DNA of 64,000 nt from Castellaniella sp041677825 (lineage in GTDB: Bacteria; Pseudomonadota; Gammaproteobacteria; Burkholderiales; Burkholderiaceae_B). A program made the position numbers and the translations under genes. The notes below the pieces were generated by a model. The model was given only the letters and a program-made list of their open reading frames with translations, had not been told where the DNA came from and ran no database searches. The DNA lies in the NCBI RefSeq assembly GCF_041677825.1, contig NZ_JBAYPG010000004.1, forward strand, positions 62,001 through 126,000. Reading direction: 5' to 3'. This document shows positions 20,001 through 27,838 of the stretch, one piece after another (position 1 is the stretch's first letter; each line of letters starts with the position of its first letter).

Positions 20001-23000
20001 ATGCGTTTCTTTGCCCTCTTCCTGAAGCGCCCCATAGGCACGGGCCTGCTGGTCCTTGCGCTGGTGCTTGCCGGTGTCCTGGCGCTGCGCTTCATCCCGG
20101 TGGCGCCCCTGCCCCAGGTGGATTTTCCCATGATCTCGGTTTCGGCCGCTTTGCCCGGTGCCAGCCCGGAGACCATGGCCTCCAGCGTCGCCATGCCGCT
20201 GGAGCAGTCGCTGGGGGTGATCTCGGGCATCAACAGCATGAGTTCGCGCAGCAGCGAAGGGCAGACCTCGATCACGCTGATGTTCGATCTGGACCGCGAC
20301 ATCAATCAGGCGGCGCGCGACGTGCAGGCGGCCATCAATGCCGCCCGCCCGCTGCTGCCGTCGGGGATGCGGGGCAATCCGGTATATCGCAAGGTGAACT
20401 CGTCCTCCTCGCCCATCATGACGCTGGCCCTGACCTCCGACACCGAGTCGCGCGGGGCGCTGTATGATCTCGCGGCGACTGTCCTGGCCCAGAAACTGTC
20501 TCAGGTCGAGGGGGTGGGGCAGGTCACCCTGGGTGGTAGCTCATTGCCCGCCGTGCGGGTCTTGCTGGATCCGCGTGCACTGGATGCGATGGGGATTGCG
20601 CTGGATCGGGTGCGGGAGGTCCTGCAGGATGTCAATGCCCTCTTGCCTGTGGGGCAGGTGGGCCAGGATGGCACCCTGCTGTGGCAGATCGACTCGGCCG
20701 GCCAGCTGCGCCGGGCCGCCGATTACGAGTCATTGATCGTGGACTGGCGCGATGGGCGCCCCGTGCGCCTCGTGGATGTGGCCCAGGTGGAAGACTCGGT
20801 CGAGGACCTGAACCAGGTGGGTTACTTCAACGAGCATCCGGCCGTGCTCTTGATCATCCGGCGTCAGGCCGATGCCAATATCATCGAGACGGTGAACGCC
20901 ATACGCGACCGCCTGCCGCTATTTCAGTCTTTGCTGCCCGATTCGGTCAAGCTCACCATCGCCCAGGACCGTACGCCCAGCATCCGCGCCTCGCTGTACG
21001 AGGCCGAATTGACGCTGGTGCTGGCGGTGCTCCTGGTGGTGGCCGTGGTGCTGGCCTTCATGGGCAGCTGGCGGGCGGCATTGATTCCGGCCGTGGCCGT
21101 GCCCGCCTCGCTGATCAGCAGCTTCAGCCTCATGTGGTGGTTCGGCTTCACGCTGAACACGATTTCGCTCATGGCGCTGATCATTGCCACGGGGTTCGTG
21201 GTGGATGATGCCATCGTGGTGCTCGAGAACATCATGCGCCACCTCGAGCGTGGCGTGCGTCCCGCACGCGCCGCCCTGCGGGGGGTCGCCGAAGTCGGCT
21301 TCACCGTGCTGGCCATGAGTGTCTCGCTGGTGGCCGTGTTCATCCCGCTGTGGCTGGTCGGTGGTCTGGTGGGGCGCCTGTTCAAGGAGTTTGCGGTCAC
21401 GCTGTCGGTGGCCATCGCGGTTTCGCTGTTGCTGTCGGTCACCCTGGTGCCCGTGCTGGCGGCCCGCCTGCTGTCGGGGCCGCAGGCCAGCATTGCTTCG
21501 CGCGGCCGGCCAGGCGGGTTGTTGCGACGCACACTGGCGCGCCTGGGGCACGCCAGTGTGCAGATCTACGCCCGCTCCCTGCGCTGGTCGCTGGATCATG
21601 GCCGCCTGGTCCTTCTGATCCTGCTGGCGACCATCGGACTCAACGTCTACCTCTATGTCGAGATTCCCAAGGGTTTCTTTCCACAGCAGGATACAGGCCA
21701 GCTCATGGGCTTCTTCAGGGTGGATACCGGCATGTCATTCGAGGACACCCAGGCTCGCCTGGAGCAGTTTCGCAACGTATTGCTGCAGGATGCAGCGGTC
21801 GATACGGTCACGGCCCATGCGGGCGGGCGCGGCGGCAGCAACTCCAGCTTCATCCAGGTTCAGCTCAAGCCGCTGGATCAGCGTACCGCCAGCGCGACCC
21901 AGGTGGTCAACCGGCTGCGCGTGCAGTTCGAGCACACGCCAGGGGCGCGCATGTTTCTGGTGCCGCAGCAGGACATCTTCGTGGGCCATTCGTCGCGCGC
22001 GGGCTCGTACTCGTATGTGCTGATGGGCAGTGATCTGGACGTTCTGCGGCTGTGGATGCCGCGGGTGCGGCGCGCGCTGGCGGCCTTGCCCGAACTGGTG
22101 GATGTGGATGACGAGGCGGACGACCGGGGGCGCCAGGCCGAGTTGCGGGTGGATCGCGATGCGGCGCGCCATCTGGGGGTGGAAATGGCCGATCTGGCCG
22201 CAGTGTTCAACAATGCCTTCAGCCAGCGCCAGGTGGCGGTGCTCTATGAGCCGCTCAATCAGTACCACGTGGTGATGGCAGTGGCGCCGCAGTATGCGCG
22301 CGACCTGCACTCCTTGCAGGCCCTGCACGTCATCAATGCGCGTGGCGAGCGCGTGCCGCTGGTCGCGTTCACCCATATTTCCGAAGGCACGGCGCCCCGG
22401 TCGGTGAATCACCAGGGCTTGATGGTCGCGGATTCGATTGCCTTTGGCCTGGCGCCCGGCGTCGCACTGGATCAGGCCTTGCAGGCCATAGACCGCGCAG
22501 TGGCGCGCACGGGCCTGCCCACCCATGAGCTGCAGGCCGGGCTCGATGAGAGCTCGGGCATGATGCGCGACGCCGTGACCCAGCAGCCCTGGATGCTGCT
22601 GGCTGCGCTGCTGGCCATGTATCTGGTGCTGGGCATGCTCTACGAGAGCCTGATCCACCCGATCACGATTCTTTCCACATTGCCGTCGGCCGGGGTGGGC
22701 GCCTTGCTGGCTCTGCAGGCGGTCGGCATGGAGTTCACGCTGATTGCGCTGATCGGGGTGTTTCTGTTGATCGGCATCGTGAAGAAAAACGCCATCATGA
22801 TGGTCGATTTTGCACTTCAGGCGCAGCGGCGCGATGGCCTGGCCCCGCGCGACGCCATCTACCAGGCCTGCCTCGTGCGGCTGCGGCCCATCCTGATGAC
22901 GACCCTGTCCGCCATGCTGGGCGCGCTGCCCCTGCTGCTGGCCACGGGTGCGGGGGTGGAGATGCGCCAGCCATTGGGGCTGACCATCATCGGCGGCCTG

Positions 23001-23126
23001 CTGGTCAGCCAGGTGCTCACGCTCTACACTACGCCAGTGGTCTATCTCAGTCTGGATCGTTTGCGCCGTGCCGGTCGCACAGCTCCGTCCTCCCCCGTCA
23101 GCCAGCAGGCGCCCTCGCATGGCTAG
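20001..23126 (+). CDS. mdtC: RND efflux permease, second subunit (MdtC-like)
   Basis: This is the second HAE1-type RND permease, 1041 residues long. It begins FFALFLKRPIGTGLLVLALVLAGVLALRFIPVAPLPQVDFP. It keeps the TM4 aspartates (VDDAIVVLENIMRHLERG) and the GIVKKNAIMMVDFALQAQ segment of the C-terminal half. It shares the motif order of its neighbour but is clearly diverged from it, as expected for MdtB/MdtC paralogues. The start lies 3 bp after the previous stop. The last codons overlap the start of the outer membrane component gene. Confidence 0.92.
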   Translation: MRFFALFLKRPIGTGLLVLALVLAGVLALRFIPVAPLPQVDFPMISVSAALPGASPETMASSVAMPLEQSLGVISGINSMSSRSSEGQTSITLMFDLDRDINQAARDVQAAINAARPLLPSGMRGNPVYRKVNSSSSPIMTLALTSDTESRGALYDLAATVLAQKLSQVEGVGQVTLGGSSLPAVRVLLDPRALDAMGIALDRVREVLQDVNALLPVGQVGQDGTLLWQIDSAGQLRRAADYESLIVDWRDGRPVRLVDVAQVEDSVEDLNQVGYFNEHPAVLLIIRRQADANIIETVNAIRDRLPLFQSLLPDSVKLTIAQDRTPSIRASLYEAELTLVLAVLLVVAVVLAFMGSWRAALIPAVAVPASLISSFSLMWWFGFTLNTISLMALIIATGFVVDDAIVVLENIMRHLERGVRPARAALRGVAEVGFTVLAMSVSLVAVFIPLWLVGGLVGRLFKEFAVTLSVAIAVSLLLSVTLVPVLAARLLSGPQASIASRGRPGGLLRRTLARLGHASVQIYARSLRWSLDHGRLVLLILLATIGLNVYLYVEIPKGFFPQQDTGQLMGFFRVDTGMSFEDTQARLEQFRNVLLQDAAVDTVTAHAGGRGGSNSSFIQVQLKPLDQRTASATQVVNRLRVQFEHTPGARMFLVPQQDIFVGHSSRAGSYSYVLMGSDLDVLRLWMPRVRRALAALPELVDVDDEADDRGRQAELRVDRDAARHLGVEMADLAAVFNNAFSQRQVAVLYEPLNQYHVVMAVAPQYARDLHSLQALHVINARGERVPLVAFTHISEGTAPRSVNHQGLMVADSIAFGLAPGVALDQALQAIDRAVARTGLPTHELQAGLDESSGMMRDAVTQQPWMLLAALLAMYLVLGMLYESLIHPITILSTLPSAGVGALLALQAVGMEFTLIALIGVFLLIGIVKKNAIMMVDFALQAQRRDGLAPRDAIYQACLVRLRPILMTTLSAMLGALPLLLATGAGVEMRQPLGLTIIGGLLVSQVLTLYTTPVVYLSLDRLRRAGRTAPSSPVSQQAPSHG

Positions 23127-24549
23127 CGGGCCTGTCAGCGCGTACGCATGCGCACGTGCGGGGCACCGGCTGGCGGTTGCGCTGGTATCGCTGGCCACCG
23201 TACTGCTGGCGGGCTGCAGTCTGGCCCCGGATCGCCCCTTGCCGGACGTGTTTACGGCCGATCGCTACGCGCATGCGCCGCAGGGCCAGTGGCTGGCGGC
23301 CGACTCGGTGGCCGAACGGGCGCCCGAACAGTGGTGGCTGCGTTTCAAGGATCCCGAGCTCGATCGCCTGATGAGCCTTCTGGCCGAAGGCAATCCGGAT
23401 CTGGCCCAGGCCGAGGCCCGCTACCGCGAGGCTCTGGCCGACTTGCAGGCCGCCCGGGCCGGCTTCTTTCCCACAGTGACCACACAGGGTTCGCTGAGCC
23501 GGGCTGGCCAGGGCGCAGGCGGGCCAGACAACCCGGCCAATACCTACTCGCTGTCCGGCAGTGTCCAATGGGAGGCCGATCTCTGGGGGCGCGTGCGGGG
23601 CTCGGTGAGTGCCGCGCAGGCGGGTGAGCAGGCCACTGCGGCAGATCTGCAAGGCGTGCACCTGAGTCTGCAGTCCACTCTGGCGCAAGCCTGGTTTGGC
23701 CTGATTTCTGCACGGCTTCAAGAGCATCTGCTCGACCGGACACTGGCCGAATATGAAAAAGCCCTGCAAATGACGCGCAATCGACAGCAGGCGGGTGTGG
23801 CTTCGCCGGCCGATGTCGCCGCCTCCAGTGCACAGCTCGAACAAGCCCGGGCACAGCGCATCCGCCTGGCGTGGCAGACTGAACAGCAGGTCCATGCGCT
23901 GGCGGTGCTGCTGGGGCAGGTGCCGGGCGACTTCGAAGCCCGCCTGGCGCTGCCGGCCGCCTTGCCCCCCGTGCCCGGGGTGCCCGTGGGGGTGCCGTCC
24001 GTGCTTCTGCTGCAGCGGCCCGATATTGTCGCCGCGCGCGAGCGGGTGGCGCAGGCGAACGCGCGGGTGGGCGTGAGCCGGGCGGCCTGGTTTCCCGATC
24101 TCACGCTGGGTGTGCAAGGGGGCTATCGGGCCGCTGAGCTGGCCACCTGGCTCACGGCGCCGGCGCGCTTCTGGTCTCTGGGCCCGGCGCTGGCGCTGAC
24201 CCTGTTCGACGGTGGCGCCCGGCGTGCCGCGACGCACGCGGCCGAGGCGGTCTACGACATGCAGGCGGCGGCCTGGCGTCAGACGGTGCTGGCCGGCCTG
24301 CGCGAGGTCGAGGACGCGCTGGTGCAGTCGCAGGCCCTCGTGGACGAGCAGCAGGCGCGTGAACGGGCACTCGCGGCGGCGCGTGAAACCTTGCGCCTGG
24401 TCACCGACCAGTACCGTGCCGGTCTGGTCGACTACCTGAACGTGGTGCAGGCGCAGGCCAGCGCCCTCTCGGCCGAGCAGGCCGCGCTGGACCTGCACCT
24501 CGAACGCCTGACGGCCGCGGTGCGCTTGCGGGTGGCTCAGGGGGTCTGA
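23119..24549 (+). CDS. RND efflux outer membrane lipoprotein, NodT family
   Basis: This is a TolC-like outer membrane channel of the pump, 476 residues long. A lipobox, LLAGC, follows the signal sequence (LAVALVSLATVLLAGC), so the mature protein is probably lipidated. Two outer-membrane-efflux repeats are visible: WWLRFKDPELDRLMSLLAEGNPDLAQAEARYREAL, then NARVGVSRAAWFPDLTLGVQGGYR in the second half. The ATG at 23119 lies within the last codons of mdtC (ATGGCTAG), so translation is probably coupled. Its stop lies in the first unit of a 32-bp tandem duplication shared with the convergent gene end. Confidence 0.9.
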   Translation: MASGPVSAYACARAGHRLAVALVSLATVLLAGCSLAPDRPLPDVFTADRYAHAPQGQWLAADSVAERAPEQWWLRFKDPELDRLMSLLAEGNPDLAQAEARYREALADLQAARAGFFPTVTTQGSLSRAGQGAGGPDNPANTYSLSGSVQWEADLWGRVRGSVSAAQAGEQATAADLQGVHLSLQSTLAQAWFGLISARLQEHLLDRTLAEYEKALQMTRNRQQAGVASPADVAASSAQLEQARAQRIRLAWQTEQQVHALAVLLGQVPGDFEARLALPAALPPVPGVPVGVPSVLLLQRPDIVAARERVAQANARVGVSRAAWFPDLTLGVQGGYRAAELATWLTAPARFWSLGPALALTLFDGGARRAATHAAEAVYDMQAAAWRQTVLAGLREVEDALVQSQALVDEQQARERALAAARETLRLVTDQYRAGLVDYLNVVQAQASALSAEQAALDLHLERLTAAVRLRVAQGV

Positions 24550-24601
24550 CGCGGAAACAGGAGGCCGCTCAGGGGGTCTGACACGGGAACAGGGGGCCGC
24601 G
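24538..24601. repeat. 32-bp tandem duplication across convergent gene ends
   Basis: Two adjacent near-identical 32-bp units (24538-24569 and 24570-24601) share CAGGGGGTCTGACxCGGxAACAGGxGGCCGC. The first unit holds the stop of the NodT-type gene. The end of the convergent Nudix-ThiE gene reads through the second unit and stops at the unit junction. It looks like a simple local duplication at the boundary of the efflux operon. Confidence 0.85.
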
Positions 24602-25576
24602 CAAGGCGGCAATCCCGTGGCCACCATGCTGGCGAGCCGTGTCCAGTGTGTCGGCCGACTGCCCACCCAAGGCAAAGACCGGCCGGCCGGCGCTGGCCGC
24701 CAATTGCCTGAATCCGGCCCAGCCCAGAGGCGGCACTGCGGGGTGGCTGGGGGTGTCAAGGACGTGACCGAGCACCACGAAGTCGGCATTCAGTTCTGCA
24801 GCGCATTCCAGATCGGCTGCATTATGGGCGGATACCCCCAGCCATCCGGGTGGGCGCAGATCCTGTTGCAGGACGTGCCGCGCATCGGTGGCGCGCAAGT
24901 GTACGCCGTCGGCCTCGGACCACCAGGCATGCGGATGCAGACTGTTGATCAGGCAGCGCGCATCGTATTGGCGGCAAAGGGCCACCGTGGCCTGGAACGC
25001 CGCATGCAGTTGCGCTGGTTCACCGGACCAGGCGGGTTCGCGGAACTGGACCAGGCGCAGGCCCCGCAACAGTTCGTTGCGCAGCCGAGCCAGCCAGGTA
25101 TCGATCTGCTCCGGGCCCTGGATCTGGCTCAACCGATATCGCACGGGCAGCCGCAGCCAGCGCAGGGGGGCCGTAGCGGCTGGCAGCAGCGACGCGCCCC
25201 CCGGCCCGATGGGATGGTCGGATTCATCGATGCGGATCTGGGTCGGATCCACCCAATCAAGCGCCTGATTCTCGCGACCCGTGGGCTCGCCCAGCCAGGC
25301 CGTGACCTGGCAGAAGGACAGCTCCACCACGGTTTTCGGATACTCGTGCACGTAGACCACCCAGGGATACACCTGCGTGGCCCGGATGCCGAGTTCTTCG
25401 TCGAGTTCACGTACCAGGGCCTGCTCGACGCTTTCGCCGGCTTCGATCTTGCCGCCCGGGAACTCCCACCAGCCAGGCCAGGCCTTCCCATCGGGTCGCT
25501 GGCCCAGCAGCAGCCGACCGCGCGCATCGAAGATCAGGCCCGCGGCCACGCGGATATGGGGTTTGATGTCAGGCAT
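24569..25576 (-). CDS. Nudix hydrolase fused to a ThiE/TenI-like domain
   Basis: A two-domain protein of 335 residues. The N-terminal half is a MutT-like Nudix hydrolase: GLIFDARGRLLLGQRP, then the Nudix box GGKIEAGESVEQALVRELDEELGI (about residues 40-63). It probably cleans 8-oxo-dGTP. The C-terminal half has thiamine-phosphate-synthase-like barrel blocks (VQFREP, INSLHPHAWWSEADGVHLR, GVSAHN, VLGHVLDTPSHP, LGWAGF, VFALGG). The catalytic thiamine-phosphate-synthase signatures look altered, for example QFREP in place of QLREK and INS in place of a VND-type motif, so thiamine synthesis by this domain is doubtful. The start at 25576 overlaps the end of the DUF815 gene by 8 bp. Confidence 0.88.
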   Translation of the reverse strand: MPDIKPHIRVAAGLIFDARGRLLLGQRPDGKAWPGWWEFPGGKIEAGESVEQALVRELDEELGIRATQVYPWVVYVHEYPKTVVELSFCQVTAWLGEPTGRENQALDWVDPTQIRIDESDHPIGPGGASLLPAATAPLRWLRLPVRYRLSQIQGPEQIDTWLARLRNELLRGLRLVQFREPAWSGEPAQLHAAFQATVALCRQYDARCLINSLHPHAWWSEADGVHLRATDARHVLQQDLRPPGWLGVSAHNAADLECAAELNADFVVLGHVLDTPSHPAVPPLGWAGFRQLAASAGRPVFALGGQSADTLDTARQHGGHGIAALRGPLFPCQTP

Positions 25577-26435
25577 GGCGTGCGGCCCAGTCTCGCGCAA
25601 ACTGGCGTGCGACGCGCCCTGAGCGCGAGCCGCGTTCGAGTGCCCACTGCAGCGCCTCGGCGCGGGCTGCTTCGAGTTGTTCTTGTGGGCAGCCATGGGC
25701 ACGCAGCCAATGCGCCACGATGTCCAGATAATCCTGCTGGCCGAACGGGTAGAACGACAGCCACAGGCCGAAGCGCTCGGACAGTGAGATCTTTTCCTCC
25801 ACCGTTTCGCCCGGATGGATTTCACCGTCGGGCTGGTGCTGGGCCTGCAGGTTTTCGTGCATGTATTCGGGCATCAGGTGGCGCCGGTTGGACGTGGCGT
25901 AGATCAGCACGTTTTCGCCGGGCGCCGCAACCGAGCCGTCCAGTGCCGACTTCAGTGCCTTGTAGCTCGCCTCGCCTTCTTCGAAGGACAGGTCATCACA
26001 GAAAATGATGTAGCGCTCGGGGCGCTCGCTGATCAGTTCGATGATCTGCCCCAGATCGCCGAGATCCGACTTGTCGACCTCGATCAGCCGCATGCCGCGT
26101 GCGGCGTGCGCAGCCAGGAGGGCGCGCACCAGGGAACTCTTGCCGGTGCCCCGGGCACCGGTCATGAGCACGTTGTTGGCGGGCTTGCCCTGCAGGAAGG
26201 CGAGGGTATTGCGCTCGAGTATGGCTTTTTGTCGTTCGACGTGCTGCAGGTCGTCGAGCTGGATGGGGGCGATCCGGTGAATGGCTTCGAGCCAGCCGCG
26301 CGCCCCGCGACGTTGCCAGCGATAGGCCTGAGCGGACCAGTCAATGGCCGGCGGCGCGGGCGGCAGCCAGGCCTCGAGCTGTGCCAGCACACCGTTGGCA
26401 CGCTTGATCAGGGTCTGCAATTGAGGGTCGGACAC
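25569..26435 (-). CDS. DUF815-family AAA ATPase
   Basis: An ATPase of unknown cellular role, 288 residues long. A helical N-terminal part precedes the Walker A motif GARGTGKSS (about residues 81-89). Walker B-like IIFCDDLSF, sensor LIYATSNRRHLMPEYM and a C-terminal small AAA domain follow. The family is widespread in betaproteobacteria beside the Nudix gene, as here. The GTG at 26435 is chosen because AGGAGA lies at the right distance and the upstream frame is antisense to ispB. It is divergent from ispB. Confidence 0.88.
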   Translation of the reverse strand: MSDPQLQTLIKRANGVLAQLEAWLPPAPPAIDWSAQAYRWQRRGARGWLEAIHRIAPIQLDDLQHVERQKAILERNTLAFLQGKPANNVLMTGARGTGKSSLVRALLAAHAARGMRLIEVDKSDLGDLGQIIELISERPERYIIFCDDLSFEEGEASYKALKSALDGSVAAPGENVLIYATSNRRHLMPEYMHENLQAQHQPDGEIHPGETVEEKISLSERFGLWLSFYPFGQQDYLDIVAHWLRAHGCPQEQLEAARAEALQWALERGSRSGRVARQFARDWAARHA

Positions 26436-26463
26436 ACGGTTCTCCTGAAAACAATGCGGAAAG

Positions 26464-26469
26464 TATAAT
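26464..26469 (+). promoter_or_regulatory. Likely -10 box of the ispB promoter
   Basis: A perfect TATAAT lies 57 bp before the chosen ispB start, in the gap between the divergent DUF815 and ispB genes. No convincing -35 box was found at 16-18 bp upstream. Confidence 0.5.
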
Positions 26470-26525
26470 CTGGGTCCTTGTGGTGGATTTTTTTCGCCCC
26501 GCTTCCTTATGTACCCAGGTCTGCC

Positions 26526-27491
26526 TTGAACTTTTCCGAACTGTTCGCTCCCATTGCCGCCGACATGCAGGCCGTAGACGCAGAGATCCGTGCGCGCCTG
26601 GATTCCGAAGTCGTTCTCATACGCACCATCGGTGATTACATCATCGGCGCGGGGGGCAAGCGCTTGCGGCCGGCTTTGCTGCTGCTGGTTGCGAAGGCGC
26701 TGGGCTATCAGGGCGCAACACACCACGGCCTGGCTGCGGTGGTCGAGTTCATCCACACGGCCACGCTGCTGCATGATGATGTCGTGGACGAGTCCGATCT
26801 GCGCCGGGGCCGCGATACTGCCAATGCCGTTTTTGGCAATGCCGCCAGCGTGCTCGTGGGCGACTATCTTTATTCGCGCGCCTTCGAGATGATGGTTGCG
26901 GCAGGCTCCATGCCGGCGATGGCCGTATTGTCGGCGGCCACCACGGTGATCGCCGAAGGCGAAGTCCTGCAATTGCTCAACGTGCACGACCCCGATGTAT
27001 CGCTCGAGCGCTATCTGCAGGTGGTGCGCTACAAGACAGCCAAGCTGTTCGAGGCGGCCGCGCAGGTCGGTGCCATCATCGCCGGGGTCGACGAGTCGCG
27101 CCAGCAATGCGCCGCTGCGTGTGGCCGTCACCTGGGCACGGCCTTCCAGCTGATCGATGACGTGCTCGACTACAGTGGCGACGTGCGGGCGCTGGGCAAG
27201 AACGTGGGTGATGACCTGCGTGAGGGCAAGCCCACCTTGCCGCTGATCCGCGTGCTGGACACCGGCACACCCGAACAGCGCCGGCTGGTACGCAGTGCGA
27301 TCGAAACCGGCGAAGCCGATTTCGAGGCTGTGGCCCACGCCATCCATGCCACCGATGCCCTGGCGTATACGCGCCAGGCCGCCGAACACGAGGCCGATCT
27401 CGCGAGGCAGGCGATCATGCACTTCGATGATTCCGTTTATCGGCAGACTCTGCTAAAATCATGTGCTTTCGCGGTCGAACGAGACCGTTGA
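26526..27491 (+). CDS. ispB: Octaprenyl diphosphate synthase
   Basis: IspB is the trans-prenyltransferase that makes the C40 side chain of ubiquinone. The protein has about 321 residues from the TTG at 26526 (MNFSELFAPIAADMQAVD), which fits the family N-terminus; a GTG at 26478 would add 16 unlikely residues. The first aspartate-rich motif is LLHDDVVDESDLRRG and the second is QLIDDVLDYSGD. GGKRLRPALLLLVAKALG binds the substrate diphosphate. The gene is followed after 45 bp by tRNA-Pro. Confidence 0.93.
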   Translation: MNFSELFAPIAADMQAVDAEIRARLDSEVVLIRTIGDYIIGAGGKRLRPALLLLVAKALGYQGATHHGLAAVVEFIHTATLLHDDVVDESDLRRGRDTANAVFGNAASVLVGDYLYSRAFEMMVAAGSMPAMAVLSAATTVIAEGEVLQLLNVHDPDVSLERYLQVVRYKTAKLFEAAAQVGAIIAGVDESRQQCAAACGRHLGTAFQLIDDVLDYSGDVRALGKNVGDDLREGKPTLPLIRVLDTGTPEQRRLVRSAIETGEADFEAVAHAIHATDALAYTRQAAEHEADLARQAIMHFDDSVYRQTLLKSCAFAVERDR

Positions 27492-27536
27492 AAGCTTCCC
27501 GGGGGCCAGTACGTCGTGCCGGCCCGCAGCCCTCGT

Positions 27537-27613
27537 CGGGGTGTAGCTCAGCCTGGTAGAGTACTACGTTCGGGACGTAGGAGTCGCATGTTCGAATCAT
27601 GTCACCCCGACCA
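27537..27613 (+). tRNA. tRNA-Pro(CGG)
   Basis: A complete 77-nt cloverleaf can be folded. The acceptor stem is CGGGGTG/CACCCCG with discriminator A and an encoded CCA. The D-arm is GCTCAGCCTGGTAGAG. The anticodon stem CTACG/CGTAG encloses the loop TTCGGGA, so the anticodon is CGG. The T-arm is GCATG-TTCGAAT-CATGT. It decodes CCG, a common codon in such GC-rich genomes. Foreign DNA (the type I restriction operon) starts directly behind it. Confidence 0.97.
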
Positions 27614-27650
27614 CTTCATTTTGCTAAAAATCCTTGAAATCAGGGGTTTA

Positions 27651-27676
27651 AAAACGCGGTGCGAGCCGTGTTTTTT
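27651..27676 (+). terminator. Rho-independent terminator behind tRNA-Pro
   Basis: A six-base stem (ACGCGG / CCGTGT with one G-U pair) with a short loop is preceded by A residues and followed by six T residues. It probably ends the ispB/tRNA-Pro transcript. About 160 bp of AT-richer sequence without a gene follow before hsdM. Confidence 0.7.
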
Positions 27677-27783
27677 GCTTTCTGGCTCAGAAAAAGGCGT
27701 TCTGTGCCAAATTCCCGAACTGCGCCACAACGGCTTGCGTTCACCTTACCCTGCGCTGCGGCCTCTGATGGTGCGCCCATCGT

Positions 27784-27812
27784 TTAGACTATCGTTGGGA
27801 TAAGCATACAAT
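27784..27812 (+). promoter_or_regulatory. Sigma-70-like promoter of the hsd operon
   Basis: TTAGAC at 27784-27789 and TACAAT at 27807-27812 are separated by exactly 17 bp and lie 27 bp before the hsdM start. It is the best promoter candidate in this gap and would drive hsdM, hsdS, higBA and hsdR. Confidence 0.65.
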
Positions 27813-27838
27813 TTTTTTCAGACATCAAGAGCAGACAG

